Shown: positions 1 through 11,760, counted from the first letter of the stretch. The stretch is DNA of 64,000 nucleotides from Siphonodentalium dalli (GCA_032622095.1 CP136063.1:91175980-91239979), one strand, 5' to 3'. Translations and numbers: made by a program. The notes: generated by a model from the letters alone, not told the origin.

Positions 1-966
1 GGTCCTTTGTTATACCTCCTTTACGTTAATGATGCGGAGGCATCAGTCAACTGTAACCTTCTTTTGTATGCAGATGACTCAACTCTGATTGTCTCTGGCA
101 AAAGTGTAACCTCCATTGGGCAGTGTCTCAGTACAGAACTTGAAAATTTAAGCAACTGGTTGGTAGATAATAAACTATCCCTACATTTGGGGAAAACTGA
201 ATCTATTCTTTTTGGCTTACAACCTAAGATTCGTAAACAGTCAAAGCTAATAGTTAACTGTAAGGACATTTCAATAAATTCCACCACCTCAGTCAAATAT
301 CTAGGAGCAATATTGGACCAAAATTTAAGTGGAGAAATGATGGCTGAGTCAGTTTTGAAGAAAATCAATTCTCGTATTAAATATCTGTATCGAAAAGCAA
401 AATTTCTAACTCAGCACTGTAGGAAACTTATGGCTATGTCTCTTATCCAATGTCATTTTGATTATGCATGCAACTTTTGGTTCTCTCCACTTACAGTCAA
501 AACTAAAGGAAAACTTCAGACCTCCCAAAATAGGATGGTTAGATTTATTCTTGGTCTAGAAAGTTTCAGCCATATAAATTTTGATCACTTTCAACATCTC
601 AAGATGTTCCCAGTACAGAATAGGATAATTCAAAGAAAATTGATACTCATGAAAAAGATCTATGATAATAATGGCCTAAATTACCTCAATTCTATGTTTA
701 CCTTAGCAAATCCTTCCCATGACACAAGATCTGGAAAATTCAAATATAATATCCCCTCTGTTAGACCCTTTGGTTCGAAGAGTTTTATGTATTCCGGCAT
801 TAAATGCTGGAATAATGTTGTAAAGTATTTAAATCCTTCATGTAATGAGAAACAATGGAGAGCCCACATCATTGATAGAATCTGGATAGATATCAAACAA
901 AGCGATGAAAGCATCTATAAATACTTTTCAAATAAGTTTGAATTAAGCAAATCCCCCTTTGATTGA
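1..966 (+). CDS. Non-LTR retrotransposon reverse transcriptase, C-terminal part (5' end outside window)
   Basis: Frame 1 is open from the first base to a TGA at 964-966, so the protein begins upstream of the window. It opens with GPLLYLLYVND, the usual stretch before the catalytic motif. YADD, the metal-binding catalytic signature of reverse transcriptases, is encoded at 67-78. Further matches to LINE polymerases are NKLSLHLGKTE and VKYLGAILD (thumb region) and the C-terminal block LIQCHFDYACNFW followed by LQTSQNRMVRFI. No endonuclease or ORF1 is visible. The arrangement fits the Jockey/CR1 group, but I cannot assign a clade. The frame is intact over 321 codons, which suggests a fairly young copy, though only its 3' third is present. 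Confidence 0.93.
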   Translation, partial: GPLLYLLYVNDAEASVNCNLLLYADDSTLIVSGKSVTSIGQCLSTELENLSNWLVDNKLSLHLGKTESILFGLQPKIRKQSKLIVNCKDISINSTTSVKYLGAILDQNLSGEMMAESVLKKINSRIKYLYRKAKFLTQHCRKLMAMSLIQCHFDYACNFWFSPLTVKTKGKLQTSQNRMVRFILGLESFSHINFDHFQHLKMFPVQNRIIQRKLILMKKIYDNNGLNYLNSMFTLANPSHDTRSGKFKYNIPSVRPFGSKSFMYSGIKCWNNVVKYLNPSCNEKQWRAHIIDRIWIDIKQSDESIYKYFSNKFELSKSPFD

Positions 967-1316
967 TCATTTTTGTCATTTACATAGTGTATATAGTTGG
1001 AAGCAATTTTCATGGTGTGGTTGAGGAGTCATGTGATCTGAGGTCAGCAGGGTCCACAATGGAATCAAATTGGCTACTCCAGCTTTTTGTGTAACCCTGT
1101 TGGCTCTAGATCTCATGAAACTTGTCCCACTCTGACATGTCACACTGAATCTGCTTATACTTATCTTATTACTGATTCCATTTATACTCTACAGTCACAT
1201 CTAGATTCCATTTGCAACCTCATATAACACATATACATATGTTACCTATTCTTACTCTGTTACAATGTTTCATGATTCTAGTGCCAATAAACTTATCTTA
1301 TCTTATCTTATCTTAA
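1..1316 (+). mobile_element. LINE 3' end with pentanucleotide tail
   Basis: The polymerase reading frame is followed by about 320 bases of 3' untranslated sequence. AATAAA comes next, running directly into a (CTTAT)n tail at about 1288-1316. A short simple-repeat tail in place of poly(A) is typical of several non-LTR clades. The 3' end is complete; the 5' end is outside the window. Confidence 0.85.
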
Positions 1317-2264
1317 GAAGAAGAAGAAACAGGTGGCAAATTATCTAAATATCTCATTTGAGTTCACATAGCTAAATGGAGCTTAATTTTTAATGTGAGT
1401 TCAACATTTACAGCGAATTATCGTGGATGGAATTGACTTTCATTGGTTAGACACCATGTCAAGCTTCAAATGCAATCAAACAGGTCTGGCTCATGTGCAA
1501 ATCTGACTATATAAGTAGGCCTAATTTTCTATATCAACCAAATACCATTTCTTTTTTTAAATCCAATTGGTAATTTATCAATCTTTTGATAACAATTGAA
1601 TTGATGCTGGGGACAATCACTGAATCAGTTTCCAAAATAAAGTGATATTATAAAGTTTGAAGAAGATTACAAAACTGTCCCAGTATGGCAAAAGTAATCA
1701 TCAAAAGTAAATTTTTGGTTAAATATATTATTCCTGCTGGAAAATATTGAATAGTCTCATATCAACATATAGATTATGCCATGAATCTCTACTCTGGTTG
1801 CACCCATAGAGATCATATTCCACCAGTACAAAACCCGGGAACTTTTTGAAGTTTTGACAGAGATCCTTACAGAGTCGAAAAATTAACCCGGAGAATATAT
1901 TTCTTAGTTATTATCTGTTCCTTAATGATGTACTTAAGTCCCAACTCAAAATTGAATGCTCTTCTGTGAATTGTGTGAGCCGATATCGCAATAAACATTT
2001 AACTAATTGCACAGGAGAAACTCTATAATTGTAAGTGATGCAAAGCAAAATAGCTTGAGCACAAAGTCACTTAAATCTTGAAGAGTGTGTCAGACTGGAA
2101 TTATACAGCCAACTTAAAGACAAAGAAGAGGAAATTTTTGTGTGGACATAGACTCTAAAGCAAATCAACACCTTTTCATATGCTCTATTGGTTTTCATCT
2201 GCATTTCAGATAGGTGAAGTATTTTTTATCCCATATACACATTTTAGTGCATTCATCCAGGTAA
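1317..2264. other. No gene seen; contains a dispersed repeat segment
   Basis: There is no coding sequence. About 1760-2080 is a dispersed repeat. Its 1980-2080 part matches 13945-14040 in the same orientation, and 1800-1960 matches 7785-7945 in reverse. The same two modules are joined in a different order and orientation at 13925-14110, so this copy is rearranged. Confidence 0.6.
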
Positions 2265-2380
2265 GGTCTATGGATTCTGTGTTGGAGTAAGTTCAACTCG
2301 GCCACCATTTCATAGGTGGGCTCTTTACTTACAATATCTTTGTAGAGGGCTGCTTAAACAACACAGAACCCATAGACACC
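2265..2380. mobile_element. Small fold-back element, copy 1
   Basis: The left end reads GGTCTATGGATTCTGTGTT. The right end is nearly its reverse complement (AACACAGAACCCATAGACACC, two bases longer). A second copy lies at 2604-2716 in the same orientation, with a shared interior including TTCAACTCGGCCACCATTT. Length and structure fit a MITE; the target duplication is unclear. Confidence 0.6.
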
Positions 2381-2603
2381 TCCTGGCTTTGCAGGAATTG
2401 CTCGGGTGTCACCTTTGTGATGCATATGCATCTCATTGTGGGGGGGGGGGGATATCTGAGTGGTTTCTGTGAATGCACATTGAACCTGTAGCATGGCACC
2501 AATTTGCTACATTTTGTAGTTTTCTGTATTATTCACATATGGTTTTGATAGGTTTTATTCTCACATTCATCTAGGTTTTACAGTTTGAACATTATTCTGG
2601 GGA

Positions 2604-2716
2604 GGTCTATGGATTCTGTGTTGGAGTAAATTCAACTCGGCCACCATTTGATAGGTGGGCTCTCTGATGACATGTTTGCAGGGGGCTGCTGAAACAAAAC
2701 GGAACCCTTAGACACC
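2604..2716. mobile_element. Small fold-back element, copy 2
   Basis: Same element as 2265-2380: the left terminus GGTCTATGGATTCTGTGTT is identical and the right terminus is degraded (GGAACCCTTAGACACC). The two copies lie about 340 bp apart as direct repeats. Confidence 0.6.
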
Positions 2717-3561
2717 CCTGGTGTAGTTGCATTTCTTAACTTGCAATAATTTATGCACAACATCTCTCACACTTTCATTCATCCCATATCTTAGTGCCTA
2801 TTTTTATGAATATGTCATTCTTAAATGATCTTAAAGTCGCCGTCGCAAAGTTCATATTTTACTCATTTCCCCGTTTATTAGACCCACAGGGTCGCTCTGA
2901 TAACGAAATTAATCGCCCGAAGTTTATTCGCTATCGATTCACATTCCAGGAAACCCCCGTGGCGCGCGTACAGCTGGAAACGTACACAACAAATTGGGTG
3001 TATTTTATTTTTGGCCTGTGACGTCACACTGTACCTTCCCACACTCTGTTGACATTGCGTTATCGAAATCGGATGCCTCATTGTGTTGTGTTTTATTTCA
3101 CAAACATGTTTCGTTTTCGTTGGAAATCGTGAATGCGGGTTTCCATGTATATCTGTAATAAAATAATGAATAATACGACAGCTCGAGAGTAAAATTAATG
3201 CGTACATATTTGGACGAGGTTCGTGTGTTCACTGTCATAATAGGTCCACAGGAACCTTGAAATACTTTCAACCTATTGTTGATAATACATGGGATACGTG
3301 ACCGCTTTCGCAGATTTCTGCTTTCAAGTTCCACAAAAAGAGTACGAATTACGTTCATGACTGAACTATTGTCAGAAGGGCTTCTTGGGCGGCTATGCTT
3401 TCTACTTATCTGCATGTACCATCTTTCAATTCTTTGTGAAACTGATTTTAATATGATCAAATAGTTAAATACAGATCTATATACTATGGCATCTTCCATT
3501 CTTTGAGTTGAATAATTAAACACTAGAGTGTTATTAAGCTAAATAATATAATACCTATGTC

Positions 3562-4770
3562 TAGGGTAAACACACCCACCCCTCCCAAAATGGACCGCAT
3601 CCTCAGGCATCCTCACCATTTTCTGGGTTTTTTTCCCAATTTTTTCCAAAATGTGACACGGCGGTAGCGACCAGAATAAGCTTTTGCTTTAAAAATGACT
3701 TTACCACCACAACTTTTGCTCCCGTTACCCTAAACACATGAATGATTTTATTCAGCATTATTCATTTAGATGGGTATTCCGGTAATACCAGCAGGTGGTT
3801 GACATAACAACAGATAATACAAGAGCAAAATCTAGTAGGTAATTTGTTGGAATTTTCCTACCTTGTGGCCAAGTTGGGGGAGGGGGGGGGTCGTGAGGTT
3901 GGAAATTTGTTGGCTATTGGCAATCAAACGGCTAGACCATCAAGAATTGAACATGTATGTCTATTAACCGGGGAGTGTCATGGGATAGGCACAGTTTACA
4001 TCAGGGGCACTAATGCTAATTGAAAATGTGCTTGGTTTGTGATCGGCACTAACACGATTACTTAAACTGTGTTTCTGAAAGTTTGTCGCCTATCAGCAGT
4101 TTGTATTCAGTTCATTTTAATGTTCATTTGAACGTAAACAATTATTCCCTAACATAAATCATGGCAGATACGAAATCAAAAGGTCATTTAAATGAGATTT
4201 AAAAACATGTGTACCCTTCAGCACTTTTTTTGGTGGGAGTGAGCCATCTGAAAACATCAAAATCACACCCTGTGGTTGGATAATTTCCAACTGATGGCCA
4301 TTTCAGTCAAAACTTTTGACAAATGGAAGGAAAATATATTTACTGTTGGTTGAAAAACAGCGAAGTTCACACTAATTATTCGTTAGAAAATCAAACAACG
4401 AAAACACTTTCAAACTATTGTTGATGTGAAATTTCTAACCACTATTGTGTCAGGTATGAAATTTACAACTACTGAATATTTGTAAACAATGTTACCTTTC
4501 GCCATGTAAATGGGCAATGAAGAGCATTTATTATCAGCTCAGAATATATGTGGGCAAATTGGCATGTTGAGCTAATTTGAGACGGGGATAGGTTGACTTA
4601 AAAGAGACACTAATAATTAGCAATAAGGAGCGTTTGTTATCAACTTACAGATATAGGTAACTTTATCCGGAGAGTTCCATGAAATACAATTGTAGGTGAT
4701 GTTTTCCTCAGTGACTAGTAATTAATTTAAATGACTTGAAGGGGCAATACCTGGTACCTCATCCAGTAAT
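3562..4770. other. Interior of the 4.4-kb element; no gene seen
   Basis: AT-rich sequence with no coding capacity. There is a G-rich tract near 3876-3890. A weak inverted pair (AGGGTAA near 3564, TTACCCT near 3726) may mark a small nested fold-back. Confidence 0.4.
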
Positions 4771-4773
4771 TCA

Positions 4774-4850
4774 TTATTCATTGGTGGGAAAAGTTCAGAT
4801 AATAAGTTCAGGTCATTTGCTGAACATATTATCTGAACATTTCCTTTGGA
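4774..4850. repeat. Fold-back (family K), copy 1
   Basis: The stem is formed by AAGTTCAGATAATAAGTTCA and TGAACATATTATCTGAACAT around a 10-base loop. Related stems occur at 30186-30272 and 39397-39478. The last sits inside a complete TTAA-flanked element (39366-39626), which suggests that all are TTAA MITE remnants. Confidence 0.6.
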
Positions 4851-5092
4851 TTTGGAACTACTCGACAATGAGTATTTTGTGTAGGAAGGGTTAATTTAAA
4901 TTATGTTTTTTTGTATGAACAATACTGAATGTCATATTGTTGGTGGTGATGCCAAATATTCAAACTTATATCTGGTAAGTTGAGTCTCTAGAGATTATCT
5001 TAAAATTTATATATATATATGAATTTTTCGTTAAATCTAGAGAATACCAGTTTTCTTTTGTCATTATTTAGTCTAACCCCTGTCACGAAATC

Positions 5093-5262
5093 TATTTTTT
5101 TCTGGAGAACGAACACATAAAAAAAGTAACTTACATCCCACCCCAACATAAATCACTGATAAAATTGAGTACAATTAGGTAATTACCATGGGGAATACAG
5201 AGTGATTTATGTCAGGGGGTAATTTACATCTATATGTGTTCATTCTCCATTAAAAAAAACAT
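5093..5262. repeat. Long imperfect hairpin
   Basis: Left-arm blocks GGAGAACGAACACATA and AACATAAATCACT pair with AGTGATTTATGT and TATGTGTTCATTCTCC in the right arm, around a loop of about 40 bases. T and A runs bound the structure. The family is unknown. Confidence 0.55.
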
Positions 5263-6195
5263 GCGATCTGAGAGTTTCTACTCACAGGGAGCATTAATGC
5301 AATCTTTAGCTCCACTTACTTGAAAGTTTGCCTTTAATAATCTATTAGAATTTCATTCATTTATTCAATATGTAGCTCAGGTAGGCGAAATCTCCTGTAA
5401 TTCCTACCATCATTTGGGAAAGCATGCCTGGTGGCATTCACAAAACATGGAAGATGGAAGAGGTCTGCAGTTACGTAAACCAGGGTAGCCATAGCACCAT
5501 CGAATAAACTGCCTGTTATGCCATTATGCCTGTATTTGTTGTTGTGAAGATGTCCATTGAACGGATGACTATATTGCTGCTGATATCCTAACCATGTAAC
5601 TTCAAGTATGCATAGGTCCAGTCACACACTCCTGAGGGGGGCAGTCTCAGTCATACACATAAAGTGTCCTTCCTCTGTAAACTCTTTGGCCACTTCCTTC
5701 AGCTTGGCCTCAACTTTCTCCATCCCATGGCAACATCAGCACTCACAGGTAAACTCCATCACCTTACATAGGCTACATGTATGAACACCTGAAATGACAG
5801 AGGAAATATTATTGAATAACTCAGAGTTAACATTCAATTCCTCTAATTTAGTTGATGCAAACTGTGACAAATGTAACAAACTCGACCTATGTTTTGATGA
5901 ATGACAGTGGGCATGCGTCTCTCCGTCCGCTTGTTCTCATGGATACATGTACATGTATATTGGACAAGTTGGGCACAAATTTGTTTTCAGGAGTTATATC
6001 TGCCGAATTGTTTACCAGGTGTCTATTTTGTTTTCTGTAAATATTGCCCAATTACACCAAGTCTGTATGCTACTGGTGGTTGAAAATCAAATGCCGAGAA
6101 CAGTGAACAGGTTCACCAATACCCGGAATCAAATCTTACGTGGCTGATTTGCGACATGGTCAATGCATTTTTCCACGGATATACATGTATTATCT
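5263..6195. other. No gene seen
   Basis: Interior of the putative 4.4-kb element. The short frames near 5852-6147 overlap each other in several phases and show no domain, so I do not regard them as genes. Confidence 0.4.
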
Positions 6196-6400
6196 TGAGG
6201 TCTCAACAAAAGCATCATGAGATATTAACATATTATTATGCGATCGCATGTCGAGATAATATGTCGAGATCTCAAGAAGATATGTTGAGAACTCAATATT
6301 GCGAGATACTAGTAATATGTTCAGATCTTAATATGCGTATGTCGGGATATCGAGATGTGGACAGGTATGTCGTCGAGATAACATGTTGAGATTTCAAGAT
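6196..6400. repeat. Degenerate short tandem repeat
   Basis: Roughly 20-bp units built on ATATGTCGAGATCTCAAG recur with much variation (TATGTCGAGATCTCAAG, TATGTTGAGAACTCAA, ACATGTTGAGATTTCAAG). Confidence 0.5.
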
Positions 6401-7479
6401 TATTTTCACCGTAACTTTAATGTTGTCATGTGGCTAAAAAAATAAAAAAAATTCAAAGTTAACTCATTTTTGGCAAATTATTATTATTAAATATATATAA
6501 AGCCATTGCATGTAAACATTATCACTGATTGTGATACTGATAGCTGAATCCAATGTCAATCCGTGAGCACCCGTGGACTGGCATTGGGCCAAGTCCATAA
6601 TTTCAATACTAGACAAAATTTTATGTTTACATTATTTTTAGGCTGACACTTCGGCAAACGCACAACTTTTCCTTGATTTATATTTCACATTTTCGCTGTA
6701 TTGCGTATATGCATTATGATCATTACACATGCCCGCTCGAATAAAGGGGGTTCTCGCCAGTATTTACTTCCAATTTTCTGTTCACATGTTCTCAAAGTGA
6801 CACTGACAGCGACATTTTGGATAGACACTCAACATTCTCAGACGCGATGTTCATCTCTTCGTCATTCAAGGTCTCGTTCGTTTGGTGGTCTCACAATACT
6901 GTTTTCTTGTGATTCCAACTCGTGCATGTACGCTCCCATTGTCGAAACTAAAATATCTTCTGCAGACGAAACGAGGAAGAATTGTCAGACTCAGAAATCT
7001 CAAAAATGTTTCTGTCATCCATATTGAGAAAATACTGCCCCTGAATTCCCAAAGGTACAGAGTGACGTCACACGCTTTCTCGCAAATCATTGGATCCGTC
7101 AAATAGCTGATGAAGTGAAGCATCAGTGACATCACCCAACCACCCACAAACGTAAACACTCATATTTCTCAGACAACGGGGGATTGTTTTATGAAATAAG
7201 TGTGCATAACTAAATACAAATATGAATATATGAGCATATATTGAGAATTATTGCGACGGCGACTTTAAAGATTTAAAACGGTTTCACTATCAAACCAAGT
7301 TCGGTTCCGGTAACTCTGGCTATATGATATTAACATTCTTAAGAAATTTCAACACATACTTTAATTAGGAAATATATCTCTTCAAGTTGATTATAAACTA
7401 TATTTATTCCTTTGGTCTTTTTAAATTTAGAAATTCTTTGCAGATAACATCTATTAACCTGAGGACCATTGTGGAAATA

Positions 7480-7779
7480 AGTCTGCCCATTTATGGGTCA
7501 GACTTTTCAATGTTATCCTCGGTGCGATGGGTGAGTCTTATTACATCTTAAAGACCACTTCTTTAAAAATCAATATATCTTATTAAACAAAATCTAATAA
7601 ACGAAACTGAAATTAACCATTCATATTAACATTTGACACTGTTTAGATATTTTCTCTTATGTTTTAATAACTGCTGTATACAATCTAAACTGTAACATCT
7701 TATGGTCCATTCAAACTGTAGGACCTTTTGTAATATGTTTTTACATTGCACCAAATAAATCTATCTATCTATCTATAAA
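7480..7779 (+). mobile_element. Probable retroelement 3' end with (ATCT)n tail
   Basis: An AT-rich stretch ends in CACCAAATAAATCTATCTATCTATCTATA. AATAAA next to a tetranucleotide tail is the usual end of a non-LTR element 3' UTR. No coding sequence remains, so the class is uncertain. Confidence 0.4.
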
Positions 7780-8045
7780 TTTTGAGTTGGGACCTTCACC
7801 TACAATGAGTTACATTATGAAGGAACAGATAATAACTAAGAAATATATTCCCCGTTATTTGTTTGACTTTACAAGGTACCCTGTCAAAACTTCAAAAAGT
7901 TCCAAGGTTTTGTACTGGTGGAATATGATCTCCAAGGGCATTGGCATATTTTGTCACTATAAAAACATTACAGACAAATGGTTTATCTTATGAGATCATG
8001 CATTGGTAACCTGGTTTATCTTTATGAGATCATGCATTGGTGACT
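7780..8045. repeat. Dispersed repeat segment with a 34-bp tandem duplication
   Basis: 7785-7945 matches 1800-1960 in reverse orientation. At 7978-8045 the block GGTTTATCTTATGAGATCAT is duplicated in tandem, the second copy carrying one inserted T. Confidence 0.5.
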
Positions 8046-8495
8046 ATAATCACTATATACAGCTTAAAAGTCAAGACATATGGTCCATATAATTTTATAT
8101 AGTTAGTGTTTAATAGCTTTCGTATCTTCTAATCGATGAACGTGCATTCATACCTACCGGTATGTTAACTTGCCAAGTATGTTTTTGTCATAACTATGCT
8201 AGTTGCATATTAATTCATTTTAATTCCCCACTGGGCCCTTACTGTTAATATCCAATGATCCACCTATATTAACATGTTACAATGGTCCCTCATATTTATA
8301 TGCATTCCAATTGACAATAAAGCCGGGTAATGTCATATTTTATTAAATGCTGAGATAAAACGCACATGATGATTATAAAGACTTATCTCTCGTCAAACAG
8401 AATGCATTATTAAAAGTGACCCATCCGCCCATCCGGGTACTGATGCGGTCATGCGCATCGATAAGCATGCCATTGCTTATGATGTGAACAGCATA

Positions 8496-8676
8496 CAGTA
8501 ATGCTCTAATTAATCGACTCCTTAAACACATCAGAATTATGGGTAACTTTTCAGGATGGAAAGCTCTCGGGGAGAGCTTTCCGATGAATGGCAACAAGCC
8601 ATATTTCCGACTAAATCCTAAAAAGTTACCCATAATTCTGCTGTGTTTAAGGAGTCGATTAATTAGAGCATTACTG
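8496..8676. mobile_element. MITE A palindrome, 181 bp
   Basis: TA-flanked and ends CAGTAATGCTCTAATTAATC / GATTAATTAGAGCATTACTG. Both arms carry the same variant bases (GCTC, TTAAACACA), unlike the family consensus (GCCC, TTAACCACA). The left arm has lost part of its inner stem. Confidence 0.9.
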
Positions 8677-8871
8677 TACATCAGTCCTGAAATCGTTAGA
8701 ATGCAGTCATAGCCATTTACGACTATCAAATCAATAATTACTGACGGTTATATACATGTATACTACTAGAGTAGTTGAGTATTGTATCTTCAGTTGTAAT
8801 TATTCATATTATAGTCGGCATCAAGTCATGACGTGAAAATCACATGTTATACTACTATTACGTGATATCTA

Positions 8872-8977
8872 CATTAATGCCCTAATTAATCGACTTCTTA
8901 ACCACAGCATAATTATGGGTAACTTTTCAGGATTTAGTCTGCTGTGGTTATGGAGTCGATTAATTAGGGCATTACTG
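8872..8977. mobile_element. MITE A, internally deleted (106 bp)
   Basis: Ends CATTAATGCCCTAATTAATC / GATTAATTAGGGCATTACTG between TA dinucleotides. The loop and inner half of the stem are missing, joining TTCAGGATTTAGTC directly to TGCTGTGGTTA. Confidence 0.88.
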
Positions 8978-9156
8978 TAGTTTCTATTTTCATTAAAAAT
9001 ATTAAAGTTGAGAAAGATGTCAGCAGCAGAACATTTGTCTGTGAACTCTGGCTTGGTTATTTGTTTCAAATAAAAAAAAGTCTCAACTTTTATGGAAAAT
9101 AAGTGAACAATAATTAGAAGGTTATCCGATGGTCAACTATGATTTTTCTCCGACCA

Positions 9157-9250
9157 GTGCTTGTCCCAATTCGATTTGGATTCGATGTTGATGTCGACAT
9201 CGGGCACCCAATTCGAATCGAGATTCCATTTGGTTGCCGAATTTCCAATT
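9157..9250. repeat. CGATT-rich tract
   Basis: Repeated AATTCGAAT/GATTCGAT words start at CAGTGCTTGTCCCAATTCG. They resemble the subterminal repeats of hAT-type ends and parallel 10526-10630, but no partner end could be fixed. Confidence 0.35.
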
Positions 9251-9529
9251 CGTAGGGCCCTAGTACAGTCCCCTAATTTTATAGTTAAAATTGTTACCCT
9301 GGTCATTAATTTTATGTTTTTTTTTTATACGGTATTTTTTTCTCCTATTATATTTCCAGGTTTCTCCTCCTTCACTTGCATGGATTTTTGTAGTTAAAAT
9401 TAACCCTTCTCAACATTCCTGATACTTTAGCAGAAATACCTTTCATTATTTTGACACACTCTTTGCCCCTTCTTTGAATGATTAATTTATTTTGATTTTT
9501 ATGTGTACCCATACCATAGTATGACACAC

Positions 9530-9862
9530 ATAGTGTCGACGTCCAGATTGAACATTCATCGTTTGTATGTCTGTCTGTCCGTCTGTCTGTCTGTAGACAC
9601 TTTATGCATGGTGCGATAACTCAAATATTTTTTATTTGATTGGAACCAAAATTTGTATATGTGTTTCTCAGCCCAAAATACAGATCACATACGAATATGG
9701 GTTTGATCAGAGTTTTTTTAATGGAGTTATGGCCCTTCTTCGACTTAGAATTCATGCATGCTGCAATAACTCAGAAAAAATTTCTCTCAACGAAACCAAA
9801 TTTGGTATGTGAGTTTCCCAGCCCAAAATACAGATATTTGATCTGATTTCTTTTAACGGAGT
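9530..9862. mobile_element. Pearl/Helentron-like element with GTCY microsatellite
   Basis: A (GTCT/GTCC)n tract at 9567-9595 is followed by two monomers of about 157 bp. Each contains GAACCAAAATTTG or GAAACCAAATTTGG, CTCAGCCCAAAATACAGAT (one as CCCAGCC) and GGAGTTATGGC. The non-coding layout matches the other GTCY elements in the window. Confidence 0.6.
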
Positions 9863-10127
9863 TATGGCTTATGGATTTTAGCGTCATAAGTTTAACATTT
9901 GTTGATTTTATTTTCTTTGCATTTCCCACATATGAATAGGAATCCTTTTGCACGTCTATTATCTATTTTCTGTGATGTATACTTTTATAACTGAATGGGA
10001 TAATCCATTAGTAAAGGAAATTTTAAAGATGCATTCAAAGTTTCAGACCTGCAGTTACAACAACAACATTAATTTGACATATTGTTTTGTTGAAAACAAA
10101 ATATGACATAAACTGGACCAATAAATA

Positions 10128-10191
10128 CAGTAATGCTCTAATTAATTAAGTTACAACTCCTTAACCATAGCAGAATTATGGGTAACTTTTC
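10128..10191. mobile_element. MITE A, left arm only, cut by a poly(G) tract
   Basis: TA then CAGTAATGCTCTAATTAATT and the normal arm run to GGGTAACTTTTC, where the copy stops at a run of G. No right arm is found nearby. Confidence 0.85.
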
Positions 10192-10218
10192 GGGGGGGGG
10201 GGGGGGGGGGGGGGGGGG
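10192..10218. repeat. Poly(G) tract, 27 G
   Basis: Uninterrupted G run. It abuts a MITE A half exactly where the arm would read TTTTCAGG. Long G runs recur at 2441, 23800, 24806-25040, 43764 and 44206. Confidence 0.95.
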
Positions 10219-10525
10219 TCGTGAGAAAATTTACACATACAGGGCCCAAAAGTTTTTTTACAGCCCTTTTGCTACCCACCCACCCTTTTTGTGCAAAAAA
10301 AATAAAAAATTCCGCCTGATTTTTTTGGACCCACCCCCTAAAATAAGAAAAAAATCATTTTAAATCTATTCAAGACCAAATCAAACAGAATCAAAGGTAA
10401 GTTTTAAATTGGTCCGTTTCTGGCAGATTCCAAGTGTTCAAACAATTGAAAAACTATCAACGGTTATGATGTTGTTTTCGACATTGAAAAATACATTTTG
10501 AAATAAAAAGTGTTTTATTCTACAG

Positions 10526-10630
10526 TAGGGACCGACGAAGCTTCGAGATTCAATTCGATTTCGAATCTTGCATTCCGATTCGATTCGATTCGAAAGCGGT
10601 CGTGTGATTCGGGATATTTCGAATCGTTGT
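10526..10630. repeat. CGATT-rich tract, hAT-like end
   Basis: TAGGGACCGACGAAGC is followed by reiterated ATTCGATT/TCGAATC words. TAGGG starts with subterminal repeats are common in hAT elements. The other end was not found. Confidence 0.35.
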
Positions 10631-10988
10631 ATACAAGTCCTTTATCGCCGGGAATAGACTGCATTATATATACAAATTACAAAACATTAATTATATCCCC
10701 AATACTTAAATTGAGGCTCCTTCCGCGACCAACTGGGAACTTCGTGGTCCAATGTGTACAGGGTAAGTTGTCCAATAGCCCACTGCTCATATATATATTG
10801 GCCTCCCAGTCCCAGAGAGGGTTACTCGTGGCAGGTCGGTGGGTTACTCGTGCGACCTGCTGGTATGTCTGCATGTGGTGGTTCGCGTGTTCATCACGGT
10901 TGTACCATAATCGCAGCACACACAGGTTTCCTCCACCACATAAAACCAGCAATGTGGCAATTTTGCCCGGCCACAGCTGCAGTACATA

Positions 10989-11202
10989 CTAGTAATGCCC
11001 TAATTAATCAACTTCTTAACCACAGCAGAATTATGGGTAACTTTTCAGGATTTAGTCGGAAATATGGCTTGTTGCCATTCATCTGAAAGCTCTCGGGGAG
11101 AGCTTTCCGATGAATGGCAACAAGCTATATTACCGACTAAATCCTGAAAAGTTACCCATGATTCTGCTGTGGTTAAGAAGTCGATTACTTAGAGCATTAC
11201 TG
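10989..11202. mobile_element. MITE A palindrome, 214 bp
   Basis: TA-flanked, left end CTAGTAATGCCC, right end GAGCATTACTG. The loop is CTCGGGGAG. The left arm has TTCTTAACCACAG and the right arm the matching CTGTGGTTAAGAA. Confidence 0.93.
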
Positions 11203-11317
11203 TACTTCTTGAAGCCCTTCTTGTTCCAAACAAGATAGAATAAGAAATACGATAGAGTCTGAATAAAAAGTAAAATAGGTTATATGTGAAAAATATTCTG
11301 GAACGCTGAATACATCT

Positions 11318-11529
11318 TTAACCCTTTCATGATGGAAGCTGCACTGGTGCAGCATTAATTAAAGATCCTGTGCCAGGACATTCACTTATATATGTGAGTC
11401 TCCCTAAGGGAGCGTCACATATATAAGAGAGTGCACTGGCTTACAAGGTCAAGGTAAATATGGTTAGGCCAATGCATTCTCTTATATATGCGAGGCTCCC
11501 TTTGGGAGCTCCAGTCATGGGAGGGTTAA
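11318..11529. mobile_element. TTAA element C1
   Basis: TTAA, then CCCTTTCATGATGGAAGCTG; the right end is GCTCCAGTCATGGGAGGG then TTAA. It contains one full TTATATATGTGAG...CACATATATAA hairpin and half of a second. TTAA duplication plus CCCTTT ends is piggyBac-like. Confidence 0.85.
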
Positions 11530-11760
11530 TACTAGCGTGGGACATGAATAAATATTTAGTATTAGTGTGGGACATGAATAAATCTTTAATGATTACTGCC
11601 ATATAAATATATAGAAGCCACACTATGAAGTTTATATTGCCTCAAGCATTTCTGGTTGGTGTTAACAATTTTGCCTTAATGGGAGTGAGAACAGTGTATT
11701 ATATCAAATTTCAGAGTGCTCATCTTCTATAAGATCTTTGTCATAACTCATAATGTAGGT

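Larger units (their letters stand above)
2831..7268. mobile_element. Putative 4.4-kb TTAA-flanked transposon (family G), non-autonomous
   Basis: TTAA at 2831-2834 is followed by AGTCGCCGTCGCAA. Its exact reverse complement TTGCGACGGCGACT ends at 7264 and is followed by TTAA at 7265-7268. A 14-bp perfect terminal inverted repeat plus a perfect TTAA duplication is the signature of TTAA-specific cut-and-paste elements such as piggyBac. Just inside the ends both sides carry a CG-rich tract with TGTGACGTCAC next to a GTACC motif (about 3017-3034 and 7054-7074). No transposase is recognisable; the longest frames inside (109 and 141 codons, minus strand, 2878-3523) match nothing I know. Pairing of ends this far apart is inference. 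Confidence 0.55.

Noticed and set aside
3098-3523. 141-codon minus-strand frame as a transposase remnant of element G
   Set aside because: No DDE/DDD motif or similarity that I can recognise.
10178-10363. Reading frame with a long glycine run
   Set aside because: It is a MITE A arm plus the poly(G) tract; no coding signal.
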